Shown: in pieces, positions 1-10,170 of the stretch | Position numbering within the stretch: the stretch's first letter is position 1 | Layout: every line of letters begins with the position of its first letter | Program-made: the position numbers and the translations under genes | Assembly: GCA_002633025.1 (NCBI GenBank) | Contig: NMRB01001003.1 | Location: 156,540-220,539, forward strand | Length of the DNA stretch: 64,000 nt | DNA from: Notospermus geniculatus | Taxonomy: Eukaryota > Nemertea > Pilidiophora > Heteronemertea > Lineidae | Reading direction: 5' to 3' | Notes under the pieces: model-generated | What the model was told of the DNA's origin: nothing | What the model saw: the letters and a program-made list of their open reading frames with translations, nothing else | Database searches by the model: none

Positions 1-678
1 AGCAGTCTATTTACTCGACCTGACGTTGTTCAATACACACTTCTTCGCTAGTTTTGCCTTTCAGAGCGGCTCATCTCGTTCTTCACTAGGTTTGCCTTTC
101 AGAGCGACTCATCTCGTATAATTTGTCTTCTGCTTCGCATGAAAACCATGTTATGTGTAACTCTGTGTTTTTATGCTTATATTGCTACATGTCGGAGTTA
201 ATGTCACCCTTTTTTCTTCTTCCACACTGCAAACAACCTAATATCGTCCCTGGCTCATCATTACCATGTCTGCATTAAGATAATGAAGCCCCGCGACTCC
301 GCTGGTTTTTGTATCACCAGGAACAACAAGATAACATTTATATCTGCAATGCTTTTTTCTAATATTTCTTCCTCCATAATTGAAGAGTGGCTACCCCTAT
401 TTTCCTGTATTCAGCGAAGAGTAATAAGTTCCTATTCGCCGTTTTTCTGTTTGGATGGTTCTTATCTACTCCACGTCTTGTTAAACACGCAGGTGTCATT
501 CACTTTATTGCTTCTTTCACTGTTCAGGAATCTCCGAGGTGTGTGGAGTAATAAACGTAGAATTCGTATATGGAACACCATTTCCCCTCTAATAGGATGT
601 GAGAATCACTAACACATTGAAGATATCTTGCCATATCGGCACAAGATACATCGTTAGCAGTTGACATTTGATGTTTGA
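1..678. repeat. Anonymous stretch with one 38-bp tandem repeat
   Basis: Positions 41-78 and 79-116 are two adjacent copies of a 38-bp unit (it begins TTCTTCGCTAG and ends GCTCATCTCG), differing at a few bases. The rest of the stretch to 678 shows no recognisable gene. The 109-codon open frame at 283-612 has no motif I know, and its length is within what chance gives. Confidence 0.6.
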
Positions 679-1045
679 GACCCGTGTCAAGCCCGGGCCT
701 GAAAAAAAACCCGACTGAGACTCGGCGCGCGTCTACAGTACTATGAATTTAGCTGTACTTAATTGCTACGCCCGGCGATCGCTGCTGGAGCGTACTCTTC
801 GGTTTTACCGCGCATGCGCACAAGACACTCCGCCTCGCGCGGTGTCAAGAACTAGATAAAGCCCGGGTCTACTGCGTCTACACTACTTAAAAACCCGCAT
901 GAGACGCGGGTCTAAATTAAGCCCTCCAAAAGCCCTTCGAACTCGGAGGGCTTAATAAGCCCGGGCTTTTCATCCCCGGGTCTATTAGACCCGTGCTTTT
1001 GCAGGTGTAGACAGAAAAAGCCCGGGTGCGACACGGGCTTTTTAG
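679..1045. mobile_element. GC-rich fold-back (MITE-like) element
   Basis: The ends carry imperfect inverted repeats: CCCGTGTC followed by CCCGGGC near 681-700, and the reverse complement near 1020-1037. Inside, GTCTACAC at about 877 pairs with GTGTAGAC ending near 1014, and AAGCCCTCC pairs with GGAGGGCTT around 920-952, so the element can fold into nested stems. The words CCCGGG and ACCCG recur throughout. A perfect GCGCATGCGCA word (the NRF1 type) sits near 812. GC content is clearly higher than in the flanks. No transposase frame is visible, so this is a non-autonomous element of unknown superfamily. Confidence 0.6.
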
Positions 1046-1658
1046 TGTAAAACCCTTTCGAGACAAATCACAGTGTTTTCGATCAAGTTGTTCAGTGTAC
1101 TCTAATAGATGTCAATTTCACCAATGACAAGGACATTGACCAGCTGCTATTAGCCTTAAAACATCTCCTCTCTGTCTCCAATTGAATTACTCCTCGTCTG
1201 GATTTATCTAACGTCCTTATGACAGCCATTTCGTTCAAGCTGTGTGTACTCTTAGAGATCCCCTCTCGTGACGTCATTCTCTATTCAAGCAGCTGCTTAT
1301 CATTAGCCCTTCTAAAAGGCTGCTCACCAAGTTATTGCTTAGGAATTTGCATCCTGAATACGTGATGGGATTCTGGGCGTTTCGGATTTCCATCTTGTGT
1401 TCAGAAAGTGACAAAATGTGTTCACAGCCATGTTTTCTCTTAATTTCCAAGCGAGGTTGTTTAATGAATCATCAACATGCGTCAGTGCGAGATCTTCAAA
1501 TTGCCCTCCATGGTGCCATCTTAATTCAAATTGACTTTAGTCGTCTGTAAACAGGACTTGTCACCGATATCTCCGAGGATTGGCTCGTCTAATAATATGA
1601 TGCAGCGAGTCCATGTTTTGCTGACTTCAGTACTGATTCAGTAGAACCATTTTGATGT
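1046..1658. other. Anonymous stretch, no gene seen
   Basis: Only short open frames on both strands (61 and 71 codons), with no domain or repeat that I recognise. Confidence 0.5.
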
Positions 1659-1822
1659 AATGAGCAACCTGCTTGACTTCTTATCCCAACAGGGCGGCGT
1701 TGTGGTTGTACGAAAGACGTTAAAACTGTAACAGAACAACGAAAAGCGATGACGTCGCGTCACGACGTCCTTGACGCAGTACAACAGGGACGAACGTCAA
1801 AAAAGGTACAACCGTTCACTTT
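1659..1822 (+). mobile_element. MITE family B, degenerate copy
   Basis: The left edge reads AATGAGCAACCTGC and is followed by a cytosine-rich block and AGGGCGGCGTTGTGG, matching the family B left end. The core GCGTCACGACGTCCTTGACG is intact, and GGTACAACCGTTCAC marks the right arm. It is more diverged than the copies at 23.7, 47.9, 48.7, 53.2 and 56.7 kb and lacks the right terminal GGTTCCTCATT. Confidence 0.65.
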
Positions 1823-3236
1823 GAGTCCGAACGACTGATGCACATCATTCTGTAGCACGTGACCTGTGCTGAAACTCAACTTCCTTGGCCTTGTGACCAT
1901 TGTCAACTTCCAGATAATGCTTCCAGCCAAGCCCCCTACCCGACAATCCGACGGTTATCAGACGTTCTTAGCGGTCTTACAGGTGTGGCGTTTGGAGCGA
2001 GCAGTGAGAACACTGCCAGTGACAACCTCGGAATGAGGCTTGGATGTCCCGGATGAAAGCATTCTGCTTTGAGTCGATATGGAAAGAATCCCTGATTTGT
2101 TGACAAAAACTGACGATTGATAACGTACGGCCCACACCATCAAAAACCAACTGATACCTACACAGAGGTTACCGCTTGTTACACAAATACTCCCCCCAAT
2201 ATGCAATCATAGACTTCATCACACACACTGATCAAAACTATCAGCCGACTCCTTCCAAAATCACTTGAGCTAATATCCAATATCACATCCAAGTTACCAT
2301 AGCTTTATCTAAATGGTTTGCAATCACTTCGTGTGTCATTTGACGATAGTGGCTATGATCACCATTGCGTGTGAGCGGAAGGCACATCATCAGTTGACAA
2401 TTTGAGTATGACTGATATTGGTATGGTCACTTTTCATAAGGTTTCTTTACAACGAACGTGTTAGGAAGAACAAAGGCTGAAGGGCTTCGACTCGGCCTTG
2501 GTCAATGGTGACTCGGCCTTGGTCAATGCCTTGGCACCTTCGCCCCCATCCTCAGCAATGCTGAGCGTGGCAACTAATACAGTAGAATGAAAAATGTAAA
2601 TAGACAACAGATCTACCACACCTCGTGTGGTAATTCAAGTTGCTTGCCAGCATTAGGGCCTAAAGCGTCAACATCTTCAATTTCCCGCTCTGATGAAATA
2701 AGAATGTTTGATTTCAAATTCTCTTGGCATTTCATTTTCTTCCTGCATTGATGCTGAATTGCGCCGTCTTTTTTATTCTTCCGTAAATTGGTATAAATTC
2801 TGGAGTGTGACGAATTTGAGTCGGATAACCTCTTCACAATCAAGACGTAATGATGTGAACGATTCCGTATCCTTCAACTGAAATTCGTTGATTCTGAATC
2901 TCAAGTTGCCGGCCTTGGGAATGTTGAATGGCTCGTGGTAATGAGATACTCCCTGTTCACAGTTTCAATCTAATAAAACATTTACTACAACTCAATGGCG
3001 CGGGTATAGGCTCCTACAAGTTATGGCCGGGAACCCAAGTGTCAAGAAGTACCTGGGGATTGGTGGGTGTGTTGGTCGAGTATTGGTCCGCGGCAAGATG
3101 ACGCGCAAGTCCCATTCGGACATTGCCAGGAGGGTGGCCCGAGCACTCAGCTAGGTGGGGTCAGGCTTCATACAAACTACTCCGACGAGTAAACCACACA
3201 CCTGCCTACCTTAGCTGCTGGCAGAGATGTTCAATC
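1823..3236. other. Anonymous stretch; a 21-bp doublet and one GC-rich short frame
   Basis: Positions 2489-2528 hold two copies of a GACTCGGCCTTGG-type 21-bp unit. Positions 3023-3154 hold a 43-codon plus-strand frame that starts with ATG and ends in TAG. It is richer in G and C at third positions than its surroundings, and the complementary strand is also open there. I know no protein of this kind, so I do not call it a gene. Confidence 0.45.
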
Positions 3237-3425
3237 AATGAGGAACTTTTCTGCCTTTACCTGCCGTTAGAGGCCGCCTGTTAGCGGTCCTGGAACGTCG
3301 CAAAATTTGACGTCAAATGCGTGAGCGACGTTGTGGCTTGCATTTCTGCCCTGTGACGTCAAATTTCATAACGTTCTTGGACCGCTAACTCGTAGCGGCC
3401 TCTGACGGCACGAAAGTTCCCCATT
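3237..3425 (+). mobile_element. MITE family C, copy 1
   Basis: The ends are inverted repeats: AATGAGGAACTTTT at the left and AAAGTTCCCCATT at the right. Longer inner arms contain GAGGCCGC with TTAGCGGTCC, and the reverse complement GGACCGCTAAC with GCGGCCTC. The interior carries AATTTGACGTCA on one arm and TGACGTCAAATTT on the other. A second copy with the same order of blocks is at 35,418-35,623, which shows this is a dispersed family. No coding capacity. Its termini resemble those of family B (AATGAGGAACC), so the two may share a transposase. Confidence 0.8.
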
Positions 3426-3951
3426 AGGTTAACACCGATATTTAATCGGCTTTTAGTCGAAAATGGCTTAAACTATGATGAAGAATCGATGTATGAGCGG
3501 ATCAGAGTAAACTCAACATTGATTTCAAACCTTGTTCGGCCTCATTATCTACTACTGACTGCCGCCGGGGTGAGCCAACTACGGTTAGTGAAGATTTAAA
3601 CAGGATCGTTCCGGCATAAAACAGTTTTGATGTCAGCTACGTCAGATGATGCTAATTGTAAGAGTAAATTGGATGACAAGATAAGTGGCGTGGATGGAGT
3701 TTAATGTCGATTTCAATCTCGATGATCATCAGTCATCTGTGTAATGAAGACAGGATGATGTCCAATTAAACTGAGAACACTCAATTATGAGGTGATTAAG
3801 TGAACAAGTGATCAGCATCTCTGCTAGTATCCACTCACTCCATGTTAGATTATAGCAAGATCAGGCTACATTGATAAACAATCTTGCAATATTAGCTGCC
3901 TGAAATTGAATCGATTCTGTACACGACCTGTGGCTCACACGAAGCCTGGTA
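3426..3951. other. Anonymous stretch, no gene seen
   Basis: AT-leaning sequence with no long frame, no repeat and no recognisable motif. Confidence 0.5.
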
Positions 3952-4082
3952 AGGCTAGGCGCACATGGACGGCAAATCTCAATGAAAACCCAATGCTCTC
4001 CGACAGGACATTTACCCGGACCAGTCGACTTTAAAAACACCGCTACCGCATTGAGATTTGCCGTCATGTGCACCTATAGCCT
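3952..4082. mobile_element. 131-bp MITE with about 32-bp terminal inverted repeats
   Basis: The left arm, AGGCTAGGCGCACATG followed by GACGGCAAATCTCAATG, has its near-perfect reverse complement at the right (CATTGAGATTTGCCGTC, then ATGTGCACCTATAGCCT). Only about 65 bp lie between the arms. The flanks do not show a clear target-site duplication. I saw no second copy in the window. Confidence 0.75.
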
Positions 4083-4516
4083 AACCGACGTAACACATTC
4101 TTTGATACGATTTGTGTTCTGAAAAGACCGTTACAACCTTCAAATGCTAGATTCAGCGGCACTAATGCATGAAATCAAAAATAGATCAGCTCGCTTATCT
4201 ATTTTTGATGAAATCTTATGAATCTCCGAGGAGACACGGCACAACCGAATCAGAGTATGTGCATCTACCGCAGTTGATATCCCTCGATACGGAATGAAGA
4301 GCCAAAACGCCCGGTGCCTGATTGACACAGTAGGGTATTGATTGGTAACAAATTAAGCTGGTCATGTGCACTTTATTTAGAATATAAATAGGTGTTAGAA
4401 CCTAAGCTGATGGAATAATCATATTGCCATGAAGAATTATCGTTCAAATTGTATAAAGCATTAACTGAACGTGTCATACCCAAAATATGACGAGGCTCAC
4501 AAAACCTGTCTTCACC
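4083..4516. other. Anonymous stretch, no gene seen
   Basis: No long frame and no repeat. The 62-codon minus-strand frame at 4140-4328 has no motif. Confidence 0.5.
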
Positions 4517-5320
4517 TTAATGCAATTCCTGTTGATAATAGATAGAATTAGAATGTTCAAAGACAGGATGAAAGAGCTATACTAGCCAATTATATCGTCT
4601 AATGGCTCCGACGAAAAAAACGTTAGTTAAATGCTTGCTTCAAGATGAAATTTTAGAAGATACTTTAGTGGTAGCCTACATCACGTGTCATTCGCTCTTT
4701 AAGGAATAAACTCTGATATTAACAAGACCACATTGAATATTGTCTGTTTCATTTCCCGTCGACCGATGTTGATTTCCACGACGTAACTTCAACAATGTCC
4801 GCCATTGCTGACGTCGACATCATGACGCAAAGCCGGGAGCAAAATGCACTTCTGACGTCGTTCTATGACGCAAAGTCGCGGGGCAAAAGNGGCGCGGGCG
4901 TTTTTTAAAAACGTGCGAGGCCCTGGTTTTATGCATGCAGTTCAGCTTTAATGCAATTCCTGTTGATAATAGATAGAATTAGAATGTTCAAAGACAGGAT
5001 GAAAGATCTATACTAACCAATTATATCGTCTAATGGCTCCGACGAAAAAAACGTTAGTTAAATGCTTGCTTCAAGATGAAATTTTAGAAGATACTTTAGT
5101 GGTAGCCTACATCACGTGTCATTCGCTCTTTAAGGAATAAACTCTGATATTAACAAGACCACATTGAATATTGTCTGTTTCATTTCCCGTCGACCGATGT
5201 TGATTTCCACGACGTAACTTCAACAATGTCCGCCATTGCTGACGTCGACATCATGACGCAAAGCCGGGAGCAAAATGCACTTCTGACGTCGTTCTATGAC
5301 GCAAAGTCGCGGGGCAAAAG
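4517..5320 (+). repeat. 373-bp direct duplication around a single N
   Basis: Positions 4517-4889 and 4948-5320 are the same sequence with only about two mismatches seen by eye. The first copy ends exactly at the single N (4890) and is followed by 58 bp of different sequence. A near-identical re-reading next to an N is what unmerged allelic contigs look like, so this is probably an assembly artefact and not a true tandem duplication. Each copy contains a family D element. Confidence 0.85.
4773..4889 (+). mobile_element. MITE family D, copy 1, cut by the N
   Basis: It begins TTTCCACGACGTAAC and contains GCCATTGCTGACGTCG and repeated ATGACGCAAAG-type blocks. It matches the copy at 5204-5358 but stops at the N before its right inverted repeat. 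Confidence 0.7.
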
Positions 5321-5358
5321 CGCAACACAACAGAACGCGGGATGTTAGGTCGGGGAAA
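5204..5358 (+). mobile_element. MITE family D, copy 2
   Basis: The left end, TTTCCACGACGTAAC, pairs imperfectly with the right end, GTTAGGTCGGGGAAA. The interior has several GACGTCG and TGACGCAAAG words. A shorter, cleaner copy with intact inverted ends lies at 13,052-13,159. Non-coding. Confidence 0.75.
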
Positions 5359-5867
5359 CTATGAACAGAAGAGAAAAGGAAAGAATAATACCAGAGACTC
5401 CTTCTGCTTAGATTTCAAGTGGAAGCAAAGAACACTCAAGCGGTCCAATCATGACACAAAAAACACGAACCACTAAAGAGAAAAGAAGGATGTCAATCAA
5501 GCCAATTCTGTAGGAGATAATCATCCAATACTCTCCAATTGTTACTGGTAACCCTAGTTTCCCTTCCCCGGGGCATTCCGACAATGGTGTCATGTTACTT
5601 TGTCCCTTCTGATTAAGCTTTACGTAGGCTATAAAGAATATGGTGGTGAAAGTCATGCTGTAATCTGACACCACGTGAAAACCATCAAACCGTATGTCAT
5701 ATGGAAAAGACAGCGAACGGATTAAAAGAAGAGCATCATGACATAGCAATAAAAACCGGGACACGTACCACTGGCAAGTTTTGACAGGAAATGGATCGTA
5801 ACGGATTCTGCCTTCACACAGACGTCAAAATGGAGTATCAGTTGGTGTTCTTGTGCAATATCCTATA
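5359..5867. other. Anonymous stretch, one 118-codon minus frame
   Basis: The minus-strand frame at 5408-5764 is rich in hydrophobic residues, but I recognise no family, and frames of this length are expected by chance here. Confidence 0.4.
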
Positions 5868-6067
5868 GAGGTTCTTCGCGTGACGTCACATTTCCATGAC
5901 GACACGATGCCGCCATATTGGCCGTCAAGCAACATCACGGCATAAACACAGCGTCAACACACAGATGTCATGACGAGACAGTTTTGACGTCGTCGCCGGC
6001 CATTTGGCGGCCAACATGGCCGATTCTTTGCAGTGACGTGACCGTTGTGACGTCAGTGAAGAACCTC
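5868..6067 (+). mobile_element. MITE family A, copy 1, with 4-bp target duplication
   Basis: The element begins GAGGTTCTTC and ends GAAGAACCTC, and is flanked on both sides by TATA (5864-5867 and 6068-6071). The interior holds GCCGCCATATTGGCCGTCAA, GACGTCGTCGCC and GGCCAACATGGCCG, with several TGACGTCA-like sites. Three more copies are at 12.25, 30.5 and 36.5 kb. No open frame of its own. The 4-bp duplication argues against hAT (8 bp) and PIF/Harbinger (3 bp); I do not assign a superfamily. Confidence 0.85.
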
Positions 6068-6071
6068 TATA

Positions 6072-6976
6072 CAGAACACGGCGTCAGAACACAGGGTACA
6101 TTGACAGATGGTCTGATATCAAAATTGAGTTGGTCGTAAAAAGTAGTGACACCATTATTCTATTACGGATATTCCAACAGCAAACATTGTCATTAAAACC
6201 AACTTTGAAATGATCGTACGAAGAATTGAATATACAGTGTATAGATTTATGAGAAAACCTTAAAACGATATCAACACTACCAACAAATGAATGTTGACTC
6301 ACATGAAATGGACCAGTATTCTTTATGTTGGATGTATCTCTGATCTGGGCATCCAGGGACCTGCACATGTATCAGGTTATTACTCAATTTCTTTTTGATC
6401 CAGGGTTACAAGTCTGTTAGTTTGTGTTTAGTAATATCCCATGGCATTCAGATCAGAATCAAAGTTGTACCTTTCACCACTTGGCTGTTTGAGATCGTTG
6501 ATTTTGCACTCAATGTGCACTCGTACAGCGTGGCTTCGAGCACCGACAGATCAAATAATACACCGACACTTTTTCCACCTACTCATGTGCTGGGTGATAC
6601 AAGTTACTTTGAGTTTGCATGTAATTGGATGCTTTCGTTGGCAACCCGGCAATGAAATGCTATTCAGTTTACCGTTTTTTTACTAAAGCATATTCGACGC
6701 TGAAGCAAAACGTGAAGGGAAGTCCTGTACATCAACATGGAGCGACATCAGATGCCATACAACACATTGACCTTGACGAGAGTGGCAACCTTCTTGAAAT
6801 GTCACATGAAATCAACTAAGCAGCTGACAAAATAAATCCAACTTGATCTTCTTTAATCACTAATTTTCTTGTGATTCAGTGAACCACAAATGTTCAGCTG
6901 GCCGTATGGAAAGTAGAGAAGGGGAGATTTTTGTATATTCGGCAAAGTCGTCTGAAATTATAAAGTGATGTGCTGA
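6072..6976. other. Anonymous stretch, no gene seen
   Basis: Several overlapping short frames on both strands (64 to 94 codons), none with a motif. No repeat found. Confidence 0.5.
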
Positions 6977-7292
6977 AAGAACCGATCTTTGGGTTCCCAG
7001 CAGTTGAATGGACCCGGTCCATGGTTCCCCAGCAGTTGGATTTGACCGATCCTTGGGTTCCCCAGCAGCTGAAAGGACCGATCCTAGGTTCCCCAGCAGC
7101 TGAATGGACCCGATCCTTGGGTTCCCCAGCAGCTGAATGGACCGATCCGTTGGTTCCCCAGCAGCTGAATGGACCGATCCTAGGTTCCCCAGCAGTTGAA
7201 TGGACCCGGTCCGTGGTTCCCCAGCAGCTAGTGAAGGACTGATCCTTGGGTTCCCCAGCAGCTGAATGGACCCGATCGTAGGTCCCCAGCAA
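6977..7292. repeat. Minisatellite, about 9-10 units of 30-34 bp
   Basis: The unit reads roughly CTGAATGGACC-CGATCCTTGG-GTTCCCCAGCAG. Unit length varies by a few bases through insertions in the GGACC(C) and TTGG(G) parts, and GATCCTAGG alternates with GATCCTTGG. The array lacks stop codons in one frame of each strand, which produces apparent proteins of 90 (plus) and 132 (minus) residues. These are by-products of the repeat. The length variation is not in multiples of three throughout, which argues against coding. Confidence 0.9.
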
Positions 7293-9243
7293 CTGTCACA
7301 AAGTTCTTACATTGGCTACCTAATGATTTGGAGTAACAACACGTAAAGGTAGACATATCGCCACACCAGCGGTGTCCACATCTGGTGATTTGCTCGGAGC
7401 CAGGCGATCAAACCACAAGAGATATCAAATGATTTGCAATATCTTCCCGAAATAATCAATGTGAGGGAACACTTGAGTATTGGCCATGCCTCTCAATTGG
7501 GTTCCTTCATACCGTCACTAATGCTTCATTATCGGTGGAGAGAACGAGAATGCAATAACCGGCTGACCACTCAAGGGACCAGCCAACTACTGGCCTTACT
7601 CATGTCCTTTATGAGCTTGTGCAGCCATCCTCTTCTTCAGAATCAGAATATGATTTCATTCTCGTCCTATTCGCTGGTTTACCAGTGCTGAGGGACCAGG
7701 CAAGAAAATAAGTGTGATTATATCAAAGGCCAGCGAACTCCCCCTCGACAAGCGTGCCTTGAACCAAATAACCTTCATGTCAAATAAGCAGATCATGAAA
7801 TACTGAGGCATGATCCCCCGGGCTCCGTTCACTGTGAAGGTGACGGATTCATTCCTCACTCTTGATTATCGATGCCGCGTTTCTCGTTTCTCACTTTTAT
7901 AAAAGTAGGTTTACAGCAAAATGTTGGTCTCCTTCACCATCGCATTCTATCATATTTCCCTCGGGAGAAAGTTTGCTGGCCATCAACCAGAGTCTTATGT
8001 TGGCAAACTTATACACAAGGAAGTAACGACTAGATCGAGAATTCATAGCGTATTTTCCGACCATTACGTTCACGATTCACACCCACATGGCCCATCAGCA
8101 AAAGTAGATTGATGTTTATTCATGCGAGTTGATTGATGCTTACCGATCTCTCTTTACCCTCGGTAAGATGTTTGCTCAGTCTTCACCTCGGGCTCCTAAC
8201 AACGTGTTGCTGTCGTAACCTCAGCAAGAATCAATGTAACAAATCATCTTAGCACTCTGATGTCATCGCCAAGGTCACCGAGTCTGCTGAGCAGTCATCA
8301 GTGTATTAAAACGTAGCAAAAAAAGCACAACGGCCCTCGTCCGTTCCTGTTGCACCTGTTGACCCCACCGGCAGGCTCGCTGCCAGGCTCCAGGGAGGAC
8401 ACAGACATAAAAAACATGATATTGCGTCTGAAATACCAGGAAATAACATTCAAGAGCGGCTAATTTTTGATTCTTTTCCTGAGATCCCCTTTTTGGCCCT
8501 GATTCTTTCGTTCAAGTTTACTTCATGCCCTCAGGATATCAGTTTTAAGCAGCTCGGGCATTTCCTCTTGTCTCTTTCTCTCTGATACAGCGTATCGTTG
8601 TGATATTACAAAATGTAACATGTTTTCCCCTGGAGGACAATTCTTTGATCAAAACACATTCCACTCTGACCCAGATTATATACATTTTCCACTTACATTC
8701 TCCGTCTTTTGGAATCATCAACATTTTATAGCGATCTAAAAAGTCCGTCAGCCGGAGACAGATTGACAAAGATTGCTGCAGAATGAAGACGAGAATGAAA
8801 ATTGAAACCTGTACAACTAGAACATTCACCTCCTCCCCAACAATGAAGCCGGACAACATCGGTCTTATACTTTCTCGTCTTTTTTCCTTCCTGATACTTT
8901 AGCAGTAATCCACTAGGAGCAATGGCTGATTCTGAATCAGATCTATTTTGATGAAGATAATGGTTTGTGGGGTAATTATTGGTGAAAAGAGAAGCCAAGC
9001 TCTTGTGACCTAATCCCATTTCTATCATGGTAGATTGGTCCTCACGAACATCTTTCGTTAATGACAATAGATCCCTTTTTTACGGTCCGCCGTCAGTAGT
9101 CGATCCATTAAGAAATACAGCCAATAAAAAGAAATGACGACCGACTGTTGGGGATATCAGAATGTACTTTCCGAAACAAAATTGATGACATGTTTTCAGT
9201 TAGTAGGCTCTCGACGAAATTTGGGTAATTGAGCAGCCCATCC
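7293..9243. other. Anonymous stretch, no gene seen
   Basis: Short frames only (up to 113 codons at 8726-9067, minus). No domain, repeat or RNA gene recognised. Confidence 0.45.
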
Positions 9244-9385
9244 TGGGGTTACCGGAGTGCGTCATGGACCTTTATCACTCTGGGACTACCAGGAGTGCGT
9301 CAAGGATCTTTACCATCTTGAGGTTACCAGGAGTGCATCTGGACCTTTACCATCCTGAGGGTACCGGAACGTCATGGGGTTTCTT
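9244..9385. repeat. Minisatellite, about 3.5 units of ~37 bp
   Basis: The recurring block is TACCAGGAGTGCGTC followed by GGACCTTTACCATC and CTGAGG. Copies are diverged (ACCGGAGTGCGTCATGG, ACCAGGAGTGCATCTGG and similar). Confidence 0.75.
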
Positions 9386-9771
9386 AGCGTTCGTCCCCCA
9401 CCCACCGCCGTCACAAGTCAACTCCTTCAAGCCATGTAGACATTGACGGGGCCGCAACAGGTGCCCTAGACAGGGTTGTATTTTTCATCATGAAGTGCAT
9501 TACTGAGTAAGCCTTACCTCCATGAATCTAGCGAAGAGTCAATCGCACTCTTATTTATATTGCAAACGTACGGTACACCTCACCTTCCCAACAAAAACCA
9601 GCTCGTATCCGTTTATCATCCATATTTACCACCGTGCCGCGCACAATGTTGTTTTCAAGCGGAAGTATGTTCTGCTCTCATCCTGTTGACTGACAATCAT
9701 GTCACTTGCTATCTTCATCCGCCTGATTGGATACAAATGGAAAGCATTCTGTGCAGTCCACGATAGCTTAC

Positions 9772-9921
9772 CAGGGCTGGGTTGTTCAAACACCGTTAGT
9801 GCTATTTTGGCGTTATCTCTAACGTGGTGTTAACTGCAATGGGCTAAACTGATGGAGACAACGCCAAAATTGCACTAACATCACGTTATTGACAGAGGTT
9901 GTTTTGAACAACCGAGCTCTG
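9772..9921. mobile_element. 150-bp MITE with long imperfect inverted repeats
   Basis: The left end, CAGGGCTGGGTTGTTCAAA, is the inverted counterpart of the right end, TTTGAACAACCGAGCTCTG. Further in, GTTAGTGCTATTTTGGCGTT pairs with AACGCCAAAATTGCACTAAC. The arms make up nearly the whole element. Non-coding. Confidence 0.75.
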
Positions 9922-9979
9922 CACTCTACGTTGTAGACGCAAGATAAAGAATAGCACGAAATTGACACACAAAATGACA

Positions 9980-10170
9980 ATAAGCAAAAAGTCAATCTCC
10001 AGAATTCACAAATTTTCGACCCCCAACAATCTGAAACTCTAGAAAAGACTCTTCTAGAGTCTCTTCTAGAGTCTTTTCTAGAGTTTCTTTCAGATTGTAA
10101 AGTTGCACTTGAAAAAGACCCCGGTTGGGGTCGAAAATTTGTGAATTCTGGAGATTGACTTTTTGCTTAT
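9980..10170. mobile_element. 191-bp hairpin element with a second hairpin nested inside
   Basis: The outer arms (9980-10027 and 10124-10170) are almost perfect reverse complements over about 47 bp; the left arm begins ATAAGCAAAAAGTCAATC. Between them, 10026-10098 forms its own hairpin built on ACAATCTGAAACTCTAG and its complement, with TCTAGAGTC repeated. A 25-bp spacer follows. The word GACCCC near 10120 could also pair locally with GGGGTC of the right arm, so two folds compete. Confidence 0.8.
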
